Position numbers and translations under genes: made by a program
Source: Flavobacteriaceae bacterium
Lineage (GTDB): Bacteria > Bacteroidota > Bacteroidia > Flavobacteriales > Flavobacteriaceae
DNA: 13,016 bases
Reading direction: 5' to 3'
Assembly: GCA_018662905.1 (NCBI GenBank)
Contig: JABJFE010000172.1
Location: forward strand, 1-13,016
Part shown: piece by piece, positions 1 to 8,053 of the stretch
Numbering within the stretch: position 1 is the stretch's first letter
Layout: each line of letters starts with the position of its first letter
The notes under the pieces: model-generated
Databases searched by the model: none
Seen by the model: only the letters and a program-made list of their open reading frames with translations
What the model was told of the DNA's origin: nothing

Positions 1-156
1 ATTTCTAGATTAGAAAATGAAATTTCAATTATTGACAAAGATTTGGAAGAAGATTATGAGAAAACAATTTCTAGAGATAATTTCTTTTCTAATTATGAAA
101 AGAAAAAATCTGATTTAGATTCTCTTATGAAGAAATGGGAACAATTAAGTTTGTAA
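1..156 (+). CDS. ABC-F family ATP-binding protein, C-terminal tail (partial)
   Basis: Frame 1 is open from the window edge and ends at TAA 154-156, giving the last 51 residues of a protein that starts upstream. The tail is a charged, leucine-spaced coiled coil: it opens ISRLENEISIIDKDLEEDYE and closes SLMKKWEQLSL. The pattern, a run of Leu/Glu heptads, a short break (NFFSNYEKK), then a helix ending in a Leu-x-x-x-Trp-Glu motif, is what I know from the C-terminal extension of Uup/EttA-like ABC-F proteins. Those are cytosolic duplicated ATPases acting on ribosomes or branched DNA. The ATPase domains lie outside the window, so the assignment rests on the tail alone. No terminator follows it, and the next gene starts 35 nt downstream on the same strand. 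Confidence 0.6.
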   Translation: MSRLENEISIIDKDLEEDYEKTISRDNFFSNYEKKKSDLDSLMKKWEQLSL

Positions 157-191
157 AAAATCATTAACTTTATTGGTATAACTAATTATAT

Positions 192-815
192 ATGTGCGAA
201 TTAACTAATGATGAACTTTGGCTTGTTGTTAGACTTTATACTTTTGCCTTTTCCCCAGTTATTTTAGGGTTATATTACTTAATTAAAAAAAATATTAGAT
301 TAAATACATCTATTATTTTATGTTTAACTTTTTTTATTTGTGCAGCTGGATTCGAATTATGGCTAACCTACGGTCTATTTGATGGTCTTCCAGTTAGCGA
401 AAGACGATCTGAAGCTTTAAATTGTGCTATTCCTCAAGATTTAAACTGGGTTTTAAATTCACTAGGTGATGTTTTTATTGTATGGATTGGATTGTTTTTA
501 GTTAAGAAAATATTTAACAAAACTATTAATCCATTTGAAAAGTGGAATTGGTCTGTTTTTTTTGTTTTTCTTTTTTGGTTTGTAGGGCAAAATATTTATG
601 TTGAAGTATTTATATATCATTTACAATTAGGTGAAAGTGGAGATTTGTCATGGGGGCCTTTAATGCCATTGGGTTCGTATTATAATCCCACTCTTTTTGA
701 AATCTATGGTAGGCCTGTAACTTTTCAATCTCAATTAACTTGGTTACTAATGACCCCTATAGTATATTTTTTAGCTATATATTTAAATAACAAATCGACT
801 AATCAAAATGTATAA
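192..815 (+). CDS. Unrecognised five-helix integral membrane protein
   Basis: I do not recognise this 207-residue protein. It has about five hydrophobic segments, near residues 10-32, 37-61, 84-105, 117-141 and 182-200, so it should sit in the inner membrane. Polar loops lie between helices 2 and 3 (around residues 62-83, with the motif SERRSEALNC) and between helices 4 and 5 (around 143-180, rich in Gly, Pro and Tyr). There is no cleavable signal peptide, no lipobox and no obvious catalytic motif. ATG 192 is the only start that includes the first helix. Its end overlaps the start of the downstream GH18 gene by 8 nt (808-815), so the two are probably translationally coupled and may share a role. 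The high Phe and Trp content matches a small membrane protein rather than a transporter of known family. Confidence 0.75.
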   Translation: MCELTNDELWLVVRLYTFAFSPVILGLYYLIKKNIRLNTSIILCLTFFICAAGFELWLTYGLFDGLPVSERRSEALNCAIPQDLNWVLNSLGDVFIVWIGLFLVKKIFNKTINPFEKWNWSVFFVFLFWFVGQNIYVEVFIYHLQLGESGDLSWGPLMPLGSYYNPTLFEIYGRPVTFQSQLTWLLMTPIVYFLAIYLNNKSTNQNV

Positions 816-1818
816 ACGTTTACTTTTTTTTTGTATTGTAGTTTTAGTATCCTGTTCAAAAGATGATTCTTTTGAGGAAGAAATTATTATAAATCCAAAT
901 GCAAGTGCAAATGTTGTAGGGTATCTTCCTCAATATAAATTTGATTTCAATAACAATATCGATTATTGTAAGTTAACTCATTTAAATCTTGCCTTTGCCA
1001 ACCCTGGCGCTGATGGTAAATTGATTATTGATGATTTTAACGATATAGTAGTAAAAGCAAGAAGTGATAATAGTAAAATCAAAATTTATATCTCTATTGG
1101 TGGAGGGTATTTAACTGATGCTCAGGCTTCAATTTGGTCAAATTCAATAGATGTAAAAGATAATAGGCCAGCTTTAATCAATGATATAGTTAGTTTTGTT
1201 GTTGATAACAATCTAGATGGGGTAGATGTTGATTTAGAGTGGCAATATGTTACGCCAGGATATAGCCCTTTTGTAATCGAGTTAAAAACAGCTTTGTCTG
1301 CTAAGGGAAAAGGAATGACAGCAGCATTACCTGGAACAACTAGATTTAATAATATTACTGATGAAGCTTTAGAAACTTTCGATTTTATTAACCTAATGGC
1401 TTATGATTTTACTGGACCATGGAATCCAACCGCATCAGGCCAGCATAGCTCATATGATAATGCGGTTAAATCAATAAATTATTGGAAAAATACTGTTGGT
1501 ATTTCAGGTTCAAAATTAACATTGGGAGTTCCTTTTTATGGTTATGATTTTTCTAATTCTTCAAATGTTACATCATTTACTTTTGGACAAATGGTTTCAA
1601 CTAACAATTCGTATTCCGAAATTGACAATGTTGGTATGAAATTCTACAACGGAAGACCTACTATTAAATCAAAAGTAAAGCTAGCAAGTGAACAGGTTTC
1701 TGGGATTATGATTTGGGAATTAGGTCAAGATTCTTTTTCTGAATATTCATTGCTTAAAACTATTCATAATGAATATAAAAGTCTTGGTTTTAAAACAACT
1801 GAACTTTGTTTAGATTAG
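808..1818 (+). CDS. GH18 family glycoside hydrolase lipoprotein (chitinase-like)
   Basis: The 336-residue protein begins with a lipoprotein signal: MYKRLL, a hydrophobic stretch, then a lipobox ending at Cys16 (LVSC). It is followed by an acidic tether (KDDSFEEE) typical of surface-exposed Bacteroidota lipoproteins. The rest is a GH18 TIM barrel: VVGYLPQY near 36-43, the SIGGG strand at 96-100, and the diagnostic DGxDxDxE motif with D137, D140, D142 and the catalytic acid E144. Later barrel strands include LMAYDF and a near-C-terminal IMIWELGQD. GH18 enzymes cut beta-1,4 GlcNAc linkages by substrate-assisted catalysis using exactly this motif, so the active site looks intact. The single-domain layout with no chitin-binding module could also fit an endo-beta-N-acetylglucosaminidase acting on N-glycans. 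The gene overlaps the preceding membrane-protein gene by 8 nt and ends 2 nt from the convergent kynureninase gene. Confidence 0.92.
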   Translation: MYKRLLFFCIVVLVSCSKDDSFEEEIIINPNASANVVGYLPQYKFDFNNNIDYCKLTHLNLAFANPGADGKLIIDDFNDIVVKARSDNSKIKIYISIGGGYLTDAQASIWSNSIDVKDNRPALINDIVSFVVDNNLDGVDVDLEWQYVTPGYSPFVIELKTALSAKGKGMTAALPGTTRFNNITDEALETFDFINLMAYDFTGPWNPTASGQHSSYDNAVKSINYWKNTVGISGSKLTLGVPFYGYDFSNSSNVTSFTFGQMVSTNNSYSEIDNVGMKFYNGRPTIKSKVKLASEQVSGIMIWELGQDSFSEYSLLKTIHNEYKSLGFKTTELCLD

Positions 1819-1820
1819 TT

Positions 1821-3086
1821 TTAAGTAACTTCAGATTTACTATTATCGATTTTTAAATATTCTTTATTTTCTAAAATAGTTTTAATAGCTATAACAGTTT
1901 CAAAAAGATCAATAAAGCTTACATAGAGAGGCGAAAACCCAAGCCTAATATTGTCTTCAGGTCTAAAATCCGGGATTATTTTTTTTCTCGTTTCATCTCC
2001 TTTAATAAGTAATTTACAAATTCTCCAAGCTTCTTTATGTTGAATTGTAATGTGAGAACCTCTAGAGCTAGATTCTATTGGCGAAGCTATTTTTACATCA
2101 AATTTTAATAGCTCATCTTTTATAATTTTTATTAAATACTCCCCCAATTCAATACTTTTATTTCTAATGTTTGTTATTCCAGCTTCAAGTACTATATCTA
2201 GTCCAGTATTTACGGGGATTAATGAAAGAACAGACGGAGTGCCGGCATTAAATTTATTTATATTGTCAGCAGGTTTATATTTGTTTTCAAAATTAAAAGG
2301 TTTTGAATGCCCAAACCATCCTTTTATAGGGTTTTGTAAATGACTTAATATATCTTTAGATACATAGAGAAACGAAGGTGAGCCTGGACCACCATTTAAA
2401 AACTTATACGTACATCCAATAGCAGCTTTTGTTTTAGAATCTTTAACATCAATATTTATAACTCCAATTGCATGACTACAATCCCAAACAATTATACTTT
2501 TATTATTTTCAGCAAATTCATTCAACTCTTTAATAGGGTAAAGAAAGGAGCTTTTGTAGGTTACAAGGCTTAAACAGTATATACCAGGGTTTTCTTGAAT
2601 TGATTTTTTTAAAACATCAATCTTACAGCTTAAATTATTATTATAATTTAATATTGAAATTTCTTTTTTTTCTGTGTAGTCTTTTAACCCTTCAATTATG
2701 TAATTATCACTAGGAAAGTTTAGACAGTCAGTTACTAGGGTTTTTTTATACTGATTACTATTTAATAGACAGTATAAAATTTTGTACAAATTTACTGAAG
2801 TTGATTCGCCTACTAATACTTCATCATTATCTGAGTTAATTAATTTTGACATTTTAAAATTAATTTTTTCAGACATTTTCAACCAATTGTCATTCCAGCT
2901 TCGTATCAAATTTTGACCCCACTGTTTATTAATTGTTTCATTTAAGTTTTCAATACTTTTTAAAGGAAGTTTTCCTAGAGAATTCCCATCTAGATATATT
3001 TCATTTGAATTATTAAGAAATTTTGATTTAAATTTTTTTAAATCATCATGACTGTCTTTTTCTAATGCAATTTTATTTAAATCCAT
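1821..3086 (-). CDS. kynU: Kynureninase (PLP-dependent L-kynurenine hydrolase)
   Basis: The 421-residue product matches kynureninase in length and motifs. It has YLDGNSLG at 31-38 (substrate and PLP region) and WDCSH at 201-205, with D202 for the pyridine nitrogen. Further motifs are the PLP lysine K228 in TYKFLNGGPG, WFGH at 257-260, NAGTPS at 280-285, and RPEDNIRLG at 375-383. Kynureninase cleaves L-kynurenine or 3-hydroxykynurenine to anthranilate or 3-hydroxyanthranilate plus alanine, in the cytosol. All key residues are present, so it should be active. It is the last gene of a four-gene run and starts 1 nt after the SGNH gene, so it relies on read-through or coupling. No other tryptophan-catabolism gene (dioxygenase, formamidase, monooxygenase) is in the window. 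It is convergent with the GH18 gene, with 2 nt between the stops and no visible terminator. Confidence 0.95.
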   Translation of the reverse strand: MDLNKIALEKDSHDDLKKFKSKFLNNSNEIYLDGNSLGKLPLKSIENLNETINKQWGQNLIRSWNDNWLKMSEKINFKMSKLINSDNDEVLVGESTSVNLYKILYCLLNSNQYKKTLVTDCLNFPSDNYIIEGLKDYTEKKEISILNYNNNLSCKIDVLKKSIQENPGIYCLSLVTYKSSFLYPIKELNEFAENNKSIIVWDCSHAIGVINIDVKDSKTKAAIGCTYKFLNGGPGSPSFLYVSKDILSHLQNPIKGWFGHSKPFNFENKYKPADNINKFNAGTPSVLSLIPVNTGLDIVLEAGITNIRNKSIELGEYLIKIIKDELLKFDVKIASPIESSSRGSHITIQHKEAWRICKLLIKGDETRKKIIPDFRPEDNIRLGFSPLYVSFIDLFETVIAIKTILENKEYLKIDNSKSEVT

Positions 3087-3087
3087 T

Positions 3088-3741
3088 TTAAAAATTTTTA
3101 AAGTAAGGTTTGATGATTTTAACCCATTGTTTATACATTTTTTTACTAGGGTGTAATCCGTCTTCAGCTATTAAAGAATTATCATTTACAGCCTTTCTGG
3201 ATATTTCTGTTATATTAAAAAATGTAATATTATTTTTCATGCATTCATCATGAATTACCTTGTTGAATGCATCAATTTCGTTACCAATTATGGTTCTGTT
3301 TTTGTTTTTTGCAAATGGGGTGACTCCCCAATCAGGAATTGAAACAACCATAACTCTTTCCTTTTTATAATTTGCGTATTCAATTGATTTCTTTAAAAGT
3401 ATTGTAAATCCTTCTTTAAAATTTTCTACACTTCTTCCCCGGTATTGATTATTTACACCAATTAACAACGATACAAAGTCAAATTTTTTATTAAAATTTA
3501 TTTTATTTAAAGTATCAATTAATTGGTCAGTAGTCCATCCAGATTTAGCTATAATAACTGGTTTATTTAATTTATTTCTTAAAGAATTAGATAATTGTAC
3601 TGGCCACCTTTCAGATTCTTTAACGCTTTCTCCAATAGTGTAGCTATCACCTAATGCTAAATAAGAATAATTTAAATCTTTAGTTTGACCAAAGGATACA
3701 ATTGGAATTAATAAAATTAAGATTAAGAATTTTTTCATCAA
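3088..3741 (-). CDS. Exported SGNH/GDSL hydrolase (esterase-like)
   Basis: This 217-residue protein has an N-terminal signal peptide (MMKKFLILILLIPIVSFGQ, probable cleavage near residue 19). All four SGNH blocks follow: GDSYTIGE with nucleophile S33, the block II glycine G68 in KSGWTTD, GVNN with N97, and the catalytic DGLHP pair D194/H197. SGNH enzymes hydrolyse ester bonds of lipids or acetylated sugars. IPDWGVTPFAKN at 135-146 recalls flavobacterial lipase- or arylesterase-like members, but the substrate cannot be read from sequence. Export, together with flanking glycan-binding and glycosidase-like lipoproteins, favours a role in removing acyl groups from an external glycan (inference). 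The gene lies 4 nt downstream of the GHL10-like gene and 1 nt upstream of kynU. Confidence 0.9.
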   Translation of the reverse strand: MMKKFLILILLIPIVSFGQTKDLNYSYLALGDSYTIGESVKESERWPVQLSNSLRNKLNKPVIIAKSGWTTDQLIDTLNKINFNKKFDFVSLLIGVNNQYRGRSVENFKEGFTILLKKSIEYANYKKERVMVVSIPDWGVTPFAKNKNRTIIGNEIDAFNKVIHDECMKNNITFFNITEISRKAVNDNSLIAEDGLHPSKKMYKQWVKIIKPYFKNF

Positions 3742-3745
3742 ATTG

Positions 3746-4807
3746 TTATTGCTTTGAGTTTTTCAATTTTACAAGAAATGATTTTTGTTCATCATTTAGT
3801 CCATCTGCTGTAAAAATTGAAATACCACTTGCTCCATTTTCCTTAGAAATATTGTAAGCTTTTTCAAAATCACCAGGGTTTTTTAATGCTCCACTGTAAA
3901 GTCCAGAATGAATTGGGAAGTCCACGTCACTAACACCTTGTTTTGTTGCAAATCCAATCCAATTGATGTTTTCTCTGTAAAAATTATTATAAAGCATTGG
4001 ATATGCTGAATCTAAATTCCAGTCATTCCATGCTTGTCTTACCATTTGTCTAGACATTTCTGGAAACGGGAATACAGCTGCACTAACTTTTTTGTTTTTT
4101 GAGTGTGCTATATCTACAATTTCATTTACTAAGCTAGTTATGGCATTTAACCTAAACTGTCTCCATTCGTTTGATAGTTCTGGATTTTTTAAATCTAACG
4201 GATCTTTATTGAAAATTTCTTTAAATTTTTTTCTAGCAATAGGATGGTAACCATAATCATATTCAGGAAGTTCAACTTCTTGCACAATATTATATTTTGG
4301 TTGTAAATCTGCCCCTAAAATAACATCCGGATATCTTACGTAATCCAAATGAACTGAAGCAAGTCCGTCAACTTCCATGAGTTTTTTTGCATTGTTTATT
4401 ATGTGATTTCTTGCATCAGGATGAAATGGACTTAACCACTGATAATAATTGACATATGCTCTATAGTCTAAGGAATTATCTCCATTTCTATTAACTTGAT
4501 ACCAGTCTGGATTTTTATTTGCAATAGTATCCCCAGGTCTATTTACAGTCCACATCCATCCGTGAACTTTGATTTTTTTCTTATTAGCTATTGGTATAAT
4601 TTTTCTTAAAATATCAGGTGATCCATGAATTAAAACTTCTGTTATACCCAAGGAATCGTAATAATTTATTTTATTCTCCCACTTTTTTTGAACAAACTCA
4701 TTACCTGCGCCAGTCCAGGTGCTTATTGTAAAAGTATTTTCTTTGATTTCATTACTACAATTAACTAATAGAAATGAAATATAGAGTAGTATTACTTTCT
4801 TAATCAT
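3746..4807 (-). CDS. Putative glycoside hydrolase lipoprotein, GHL10/DUF187-like TIM barrel
   Basis: The 353-residue product starts with a lipoprotein signal ending at Cys17 (LLVNC). The mature part reads as a TIM barrel of the family 10-like putative glycosyl hydrolase group. It has an early strand LGITEVLIHG at 53-62, KVHGWMWTVNRPGD at 80-93 and a strong family motif HLDYVRYPD at 153-161. A further strand (VSAAVFPFPEM) lies around 240-250, and DSAYPMLYNNFY follows around residue 268. Family members are annotated as glycosidases on the basis of fold, and D155 is a natural active-site candidate, but the substrate is not established here. It sits 3 nt after the CBM9-like lipoprotein and 4 nt before an exported SGNH hydrolase, so the three are probably co-expressed and act together outside the cytoplasm on one glycan. 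A truncated true xylanase was considered but does not fit the motifs. Confidence 0.8.
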   Translation of the reverse strand: MIKKVILLYISFLLVNCSNEIKENTFTISTWTGAGNEFVQKKWENKINYYDSLGITEVLIHGSPDILRKIIPIANKKKIKVHGWMWTVNRPGDTIANKNPDWYQVNRNGDNSLDYRAYVNYYQWLSPFHPDARNHIINNAKKLMEVDGLASVHLDYVRYPDVILGADLQPKYNIVQEVELPEYDYGYHPIARKKFKEIFNKDPLDLKNPELSNEWRQFRLNAITSLVNEIVDIAHSKNKKVSAAVFPFPEMSRQMVRQAWNDWNLDSAYPMLYNNFYRENINWIGFATKQGVSDVDFPIHSGLYSGALKNPGDFEKAYNISKENGASGISIFTADGLNDEQKSFLVKLKNSKQ

Positions 4808-4810
4808 AAT

Positions 4811-5878
4811 TTAAATTTTAATTTTTCCTGATTCATTTATAGAAAATTTAATTTTTCCCTCAAACACAGATAAAATAAACCCATCTTCAGTTTTTAGAAA
4901 ATTACATGAAATATTTCTATTATTATATTCTTTTATTTCAAAATTTATAAAAGTCTCATGCTTAAGTTTTTTTAAATATTTTAAATCACCAAAAGAAACT
5001 TCTCTGAATAATGCATAAAGTATTTGTTTTAGAATTTCTTCTTTTGGAATTATGTAATTTGAATTGTTCTCAGAAAAAATTAAATAACCCCAGTTCTCTG
5101 GGATATGCATGTTAATAGTTCCTTGTTGAGACCAAACCCAATTATATTCAGGAAGATATTTTCTATTTATTTTTTTTCTAAAGTATTTTCCGCTTTCTAA
5201 GTCATGATCCCAATTCACTCTAGAAAAATTTATCCTCCATACGTCACCTGGCAAAGGATAATCATAATCTAATGGTCTTTTTAATTGTGATATTTCAACA
5301 AGAGGAATAGCCATTTCAACAGTCCAGTAATTGTCAATATTATTAGGATCATTGATTGTTCCATTTATATTTACTGCTGATTTTAGATCTTTAATGTTCC
5401 AACTGTTATCGGCTTTACCCTTTAATCTGTAAGGCCTGTTTAAGTATAAATCCCAAATTGTTCCCAACGCATTTATTTCTATTTCTCCATAACTAAACAC
5501 ATGATTATTAGGGTTGATAAAGATTTCAAAGTCGTTATTATAGTAGATTACAGCATCTCTTTTAGTAATGTCGCCCCAAATATGATTTTCGTACAGTTTA
5601 GCAAAAACATATAAATAACTTTCATCCCATAGTAATTTTACGTTTGTTTTTTGTTTTGGAATTTTTATCCCTTCAATATCAATAAAATCATCACTGTATT
5701 TAGCATTCTTCCAAACTTTTTCATTATCCTTTCCATCAATTAAAATTGGATCAGATGTTTTGGTTACCACATAATGCTTGGGTATAATTATTTTTTTACT
5801 TAAATCAACTTTTATAGTTTGATCTTTTTTGCATCCAAAAAAGAGTAGTGATAAAATCAATATAAAATATATCTTCAT
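4811..5878 (-). CDS. CBM9-like carbohydrate-binding lipoprotein
   Basis: A short hydrophobic leader ends in lipobox LFFGC with Cys16, followed by a charged KKDQ that suits surface lipoproteins of this phylum. Residues about 36-270 form a CBM9-like beta-sandwich: PILIDGKDNEKVWKNA at 44-59 and the metal/ligand region NNDFEIFINPN at 114-124. YWTVEMAIP at 184-192, GDVWRINFSRVNW at 211-223, and ENWGYLIF at 261-268 complete it. CBM9 modules bind reducing ends of sugars, and stand-alone copies such as this are common in Bacteroidota with no measured activity. The last 85 residues carry a short helical and strand region without a known motif. It is the first gene of the minus-strand run, 3 nt ahead of the GHL10-like gene, and its ATG faces the divergent EEP gene across 56 nt. 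Confidence 0.85.
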   Translation of the reverse strand: MKIYFILILSLLFFGCKKDQTIKVDLSKKIIIPKHYVVTKTSDPILIDGKDNEKVWKNAKYSDDFIDIEGIKIPKQKTNVKLLWDESYLYVFAKLYENHIWGDITKRDAVIYYNNDFEIFINPNNHVFSYGEIEINALGTIWDLYLNRPYRLKGKADNSWNIKDLKSAVNINGTINDPNNIDNYWTVEMAIPLVEISQLKRPLDYDYPLPGDVWRINFSRVNWDHDLESGKYFRKKINRKYLPEYNWVWSQQGTINMHIPENWGYLIFSENNSNYIIPKEEILKQILYALFREVSFGDLKYLKKLKHETFINFEIKEYNNRNISCNFLKTEDGFILSVFEGKIKFSINESGKIKI

Positions 5879-5934
5879 TTAATTAAAAATTTAAATATGT
5901 ATTAGTAATTTAAAGTTATTAAATATTACTTATT
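5879..5934. promoter_or_regulatory. Divergent intergenic region, probable back-to-back promoters
   Basis: These 56 nt separate two divergent starts (minus-strand ATG at 5878, plus-strand ATG at 5935), so promoters for both runs must lie in or near it. It is almost pure A/T. On the minus strand, TAACTTTA at 5918-5911 matches seven of eight positions of the Bacteroidota -7 element TAnnTTTG. I could not place a convincing -33 TTG at the right distance for it, and no equally good element was found on the plus strand. No operator-like inverted repeat stands out. Confidence 0.4.
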
Positions 5935-6753
5935 ATGAGAATCTTTCTTTTTATATATTTTTTATTATCGAATTTAGTTTCAGAAGAAATAAAGGTAATT
6001 TCTTACAATATAAGATATAATAATCCAAATGATGGTAAAGATATATGGGAGAATAGAAGAACAACAATTGTTGATTTTATAAAAAACGAAAATCCTGATT
6101 TTTTAGGTTTGCAAGAGGTTAATCATGCACAATTATTATTTCTAAATTCTAATTTATCAAACTATTCATTTGTTGGTGTTGGTCGTGATGATGGTAAAAC
6201 AAAAGGTGAGTATAGTCCAATATTTTATAATAATAATTTATTTGATTTAATTAAGTCAAATACGTTTTGGCTTTCCTCAACTCCAGACAGAATTTCTGTA
6301 GGATGGGATGCTTCGATGGAAAGAATTTGTACTTATGCAGTATTTAAGACAAAAAAAAATAAAAAAAATATTTGGGTATTTAACACTCATTTTGATCATA
6401 TTGGAATTGAGGCAAGAGAAAAATCAGCTGATCTTATTATTAGTATGGTCAACAAATTAACAAAACCAGAAGACTATATTATTCTAACAGGAGATTTTAA
6501 TTTATCAGATAATTCAAGACCAATAATAAATCTTCAAAACAATTTTAATGATACAAATAAATCTTTAAAAAAGAACGATAGCTCCTATGGAACATTTAAC
6601 AGTTTTAAATTAAATTTTGTTTCAGAAAATAGAATAGATTATGTTTTTGAAAAAAACTTTAAACTTATAGATTCACGTCATATTTTAGTTAAAACTCCTA
6701 GTGGTCGTTGGGCTTCTGATCATCACCCTGTTTTAGCTAAACTTAAATTGTAA
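5935..6753 (+). CDS. Exported endonuclease/exonuclease/phosphatase (EEP) superfamily hydrolase
   Basis: The 272-residue protein has a short N-terminal signal (MRIFLFIYFLLSNLVS) and then a complete EEP fold. The motifs are SYNIRYNN with N25, GLQEV with metal ligand E61, and NTHFDH with H152 and H155. GDFN with D187/N189 and the terminal SDHHP with D262/H263 complete the set. These residues form the metal-dependent phosphodiesterase site of the DNase I/sphingomyelinase-like superfamily. The Bacteroidota members annotated only as EEP family proteins have unknown substrates: a nuclease, a phospholipase-like enzyme or a phosphoesterase would all fit. Export argues for nutrient scavenging rather than DNA repair. 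Two adjacent A-runs (9 and 8 bases at 6351-6368) lie in frame within a lysine-rich loop. The gene ends 4 nt before rarA. Confidence 0.87.
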   Translation: MRIFLFIYFLLSNLVSEEIKVISYNIRYNNPNDGKDIWENRRTTIVDFIKNENPDFLGLQEVNHAQLLFLNSNLSNYSFVGVGRDDGKTKGEYSPIFYNNNLFDLIKSNTFWLSSTPDRISVGWDASMERICTYAVFKTKKNKKNIWVFNTHFDHIGIEAREKSADLIISMVNKLTKPEDYIILTGDFNLSDNSRPIINLQNNFNDTNKSLKKNDSSYGTFNSFKLNFVSENRIDYVFEKNFKLIDSRHILVKTPSGRWASDHHPVLAKLKL

Positions 6754-6757
6754 TTAA

Positions 6758-8035
6758 ATGAATGAACCACTAGCCGAGAGGTTAAGACCAAAAAAACTAG
6801 AAGATTACATAAGTCAATCTCATTTAGTAGGAGAAAAAGGAATTTTAACTCAGCATATTAAAAGAGGATTAATTCCTTCAATTATATTTTGGGGACCACC
6901 CGGAATAGGTAAAACTACTTTAGCCAATATTATAGCTATAGAGTCAGAAAGACCATTTTATACTCTAAGTGCTATAAATTCTGGAGTGAAAGATATTCGT
7001 GAAGTAATTAATAAAGCGAAACAGAGTGGAGGGTTATTTACAGCAAAAAATCCTATTTTATTTATTGATGAAATCCATAGATTTAGTAAATCACAACAAG
7101 ATTCGTTATTACAAGCAGTAGAAAAAGGTTGGGTTACTTTAATTGGTGCAACAACTGAGAATCCAAGCTTTGAAGTTATCTCGGCTTTGCTATCAAGATG
7201 TCAAGTTTATACTCTTAATTCATTTAATAAAAATGATTTAGAATCTCTTTTAAATAGAGCTATAAATAAAGATGAGGTAATATCTAAAAAATCTATAACA
7301 CTCAAAGAAACTAATGCCTTATTAAAATTCTCAGGTGGTGATGCTAGAAAGCTTCTAAATATTTTCGAATTGATAATTAATGCTCACCAAAGTGATGAGA
7401 TAATTATAACAAATGATGTAGTCACAAGTATGATTCAAAATGATACTATTCATTACGACAAATCAGGTGATCAACATTATGATATTATTTCAGCTTTTAT
7501 AAAATCAATAAGAGGAAGTGACCCTAATGCAGCTGTATATTGGTTAGCTAGAATGATTCAGGGTGGAGAAGATGTTAAGTTTATTGCTCGCAGATTAATA
7601 ATTCTTGCTAGTGAGGATATTGGTAATGCTAATCCTACGGCTTTAGTAATTGCAAATAATACTTTTCAAGCTGTTTCTATAATAGGAAACCCTGAATCAA
7701 GAATAATTTTAAGTCAATGCGCTACTTATCTTGCCTGTTCTGTGAAAAGTAACGCTTCTTATAACGCAATTAATAAAGCATTACAAAATGTTGAAGAAAC
7801 TGGAAATATGCCAGTTCCATTAGAAATTAGAAATGCACCAACTAAACTAATGAAAGAGCTAGGTTATGGTGAAAATTATAAATATGCTCACAACTTCAAA
7901 AATAATTTTATTAGTCAAGAATTCATGCCAGATAAAATTAAAGGGACTAAATTTTATGAGCCTGGCAACAATTCCAGAGAAAATGTTCATAGGGAATATT
8001 TAAAGAACAATTGGAAAGATAAGTATGGTTATTAA
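6758..8035 (+). CDS. rarA: Replication-associated recombination protein A (RarA/MgsA AAA+ ATPase)
   Basis: The 425-residue protein matches the length and architecture of the RarA/MgsA/WRNIP1 family. It has an N-terminal PLAERLRPKKLEDYISQSHL segment, Walker A GPPGIGKT at 46-53 and Walker B LFIDEIHRF at 101-109 with D104/E105. Sensor 1 is GATTENPSFEV at 130-140 and the arginine finger is R147 in LLSRCQVY. The C-terminal half holds the tetramerisation region (AVYWLARMIQGGED, RRLIILASEDIG). RarA is a cytosolic clamp-loader-like ATPase acting at stalled forks and in recombination. Nothing is missing. ATG 6758 is 4 nt after the EEP stop, so the pair is probably cotranscribed although the functions look unrelated. 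Its stop faces the minus-strand mutarotase gene across 18 nt with no terminator hairpin visible. Confidence 0.96.
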   Translation: MNEPLAERLRPKKLEDYISQSHLVGEKGILTQHIKRGLIPSIIFWGPPGIGKTTLANIIAIESERPFYTLSAINSGVKDIREVINKAKQSGGLFTAKNPILFIDEIHRFSKSQQDSLLQAVEKGWVTLIGATTENPSFEVISALLSRCQVYTLNSFNKNDLESLLNRAINKDEVISKKSITLKETNALLKFSGGDARKLLNIFELIINAHQSDEIIITNDVVTSMIQNDTIHYDKSGDQHYDIISAFIKSIRGSDPNAAVYWLARMIQGGEDVKFIARRLIILASEDIGNANPTALVIANNTFQAVSIIGNPESRIILSQCATYLACSVKSNASYNAINKALQNVEETGNMPVPLEIRNAPTKLMKELGYGENYKYAHNFKNNFISQEFMPDKIKGTKFYEPGNNSRENVHREYLKNNWKDKYGY

Positions 8036-8053
8036 TTAAACAAATTATCAACT

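Noticed and set aside
165..172. TAACTTTA upstream of the membrane-protein gene as a -7 promoter element.
   Set aside because: It matches most of TAnnTTTG, but the only nearby TTG is too close, and such A/T strings recur by chance here.
6351..6368. Adjacent A9 and A8 runs in the EEP gene as possible slippage or frameshift sites.
   Set aside because: The frame and downstream motifs (GDFN, SDHHP) are intact. Similar nine-base A/T runs occur in the GH18, mutarotase and kinase-fusion genes, as expected at this base composition.
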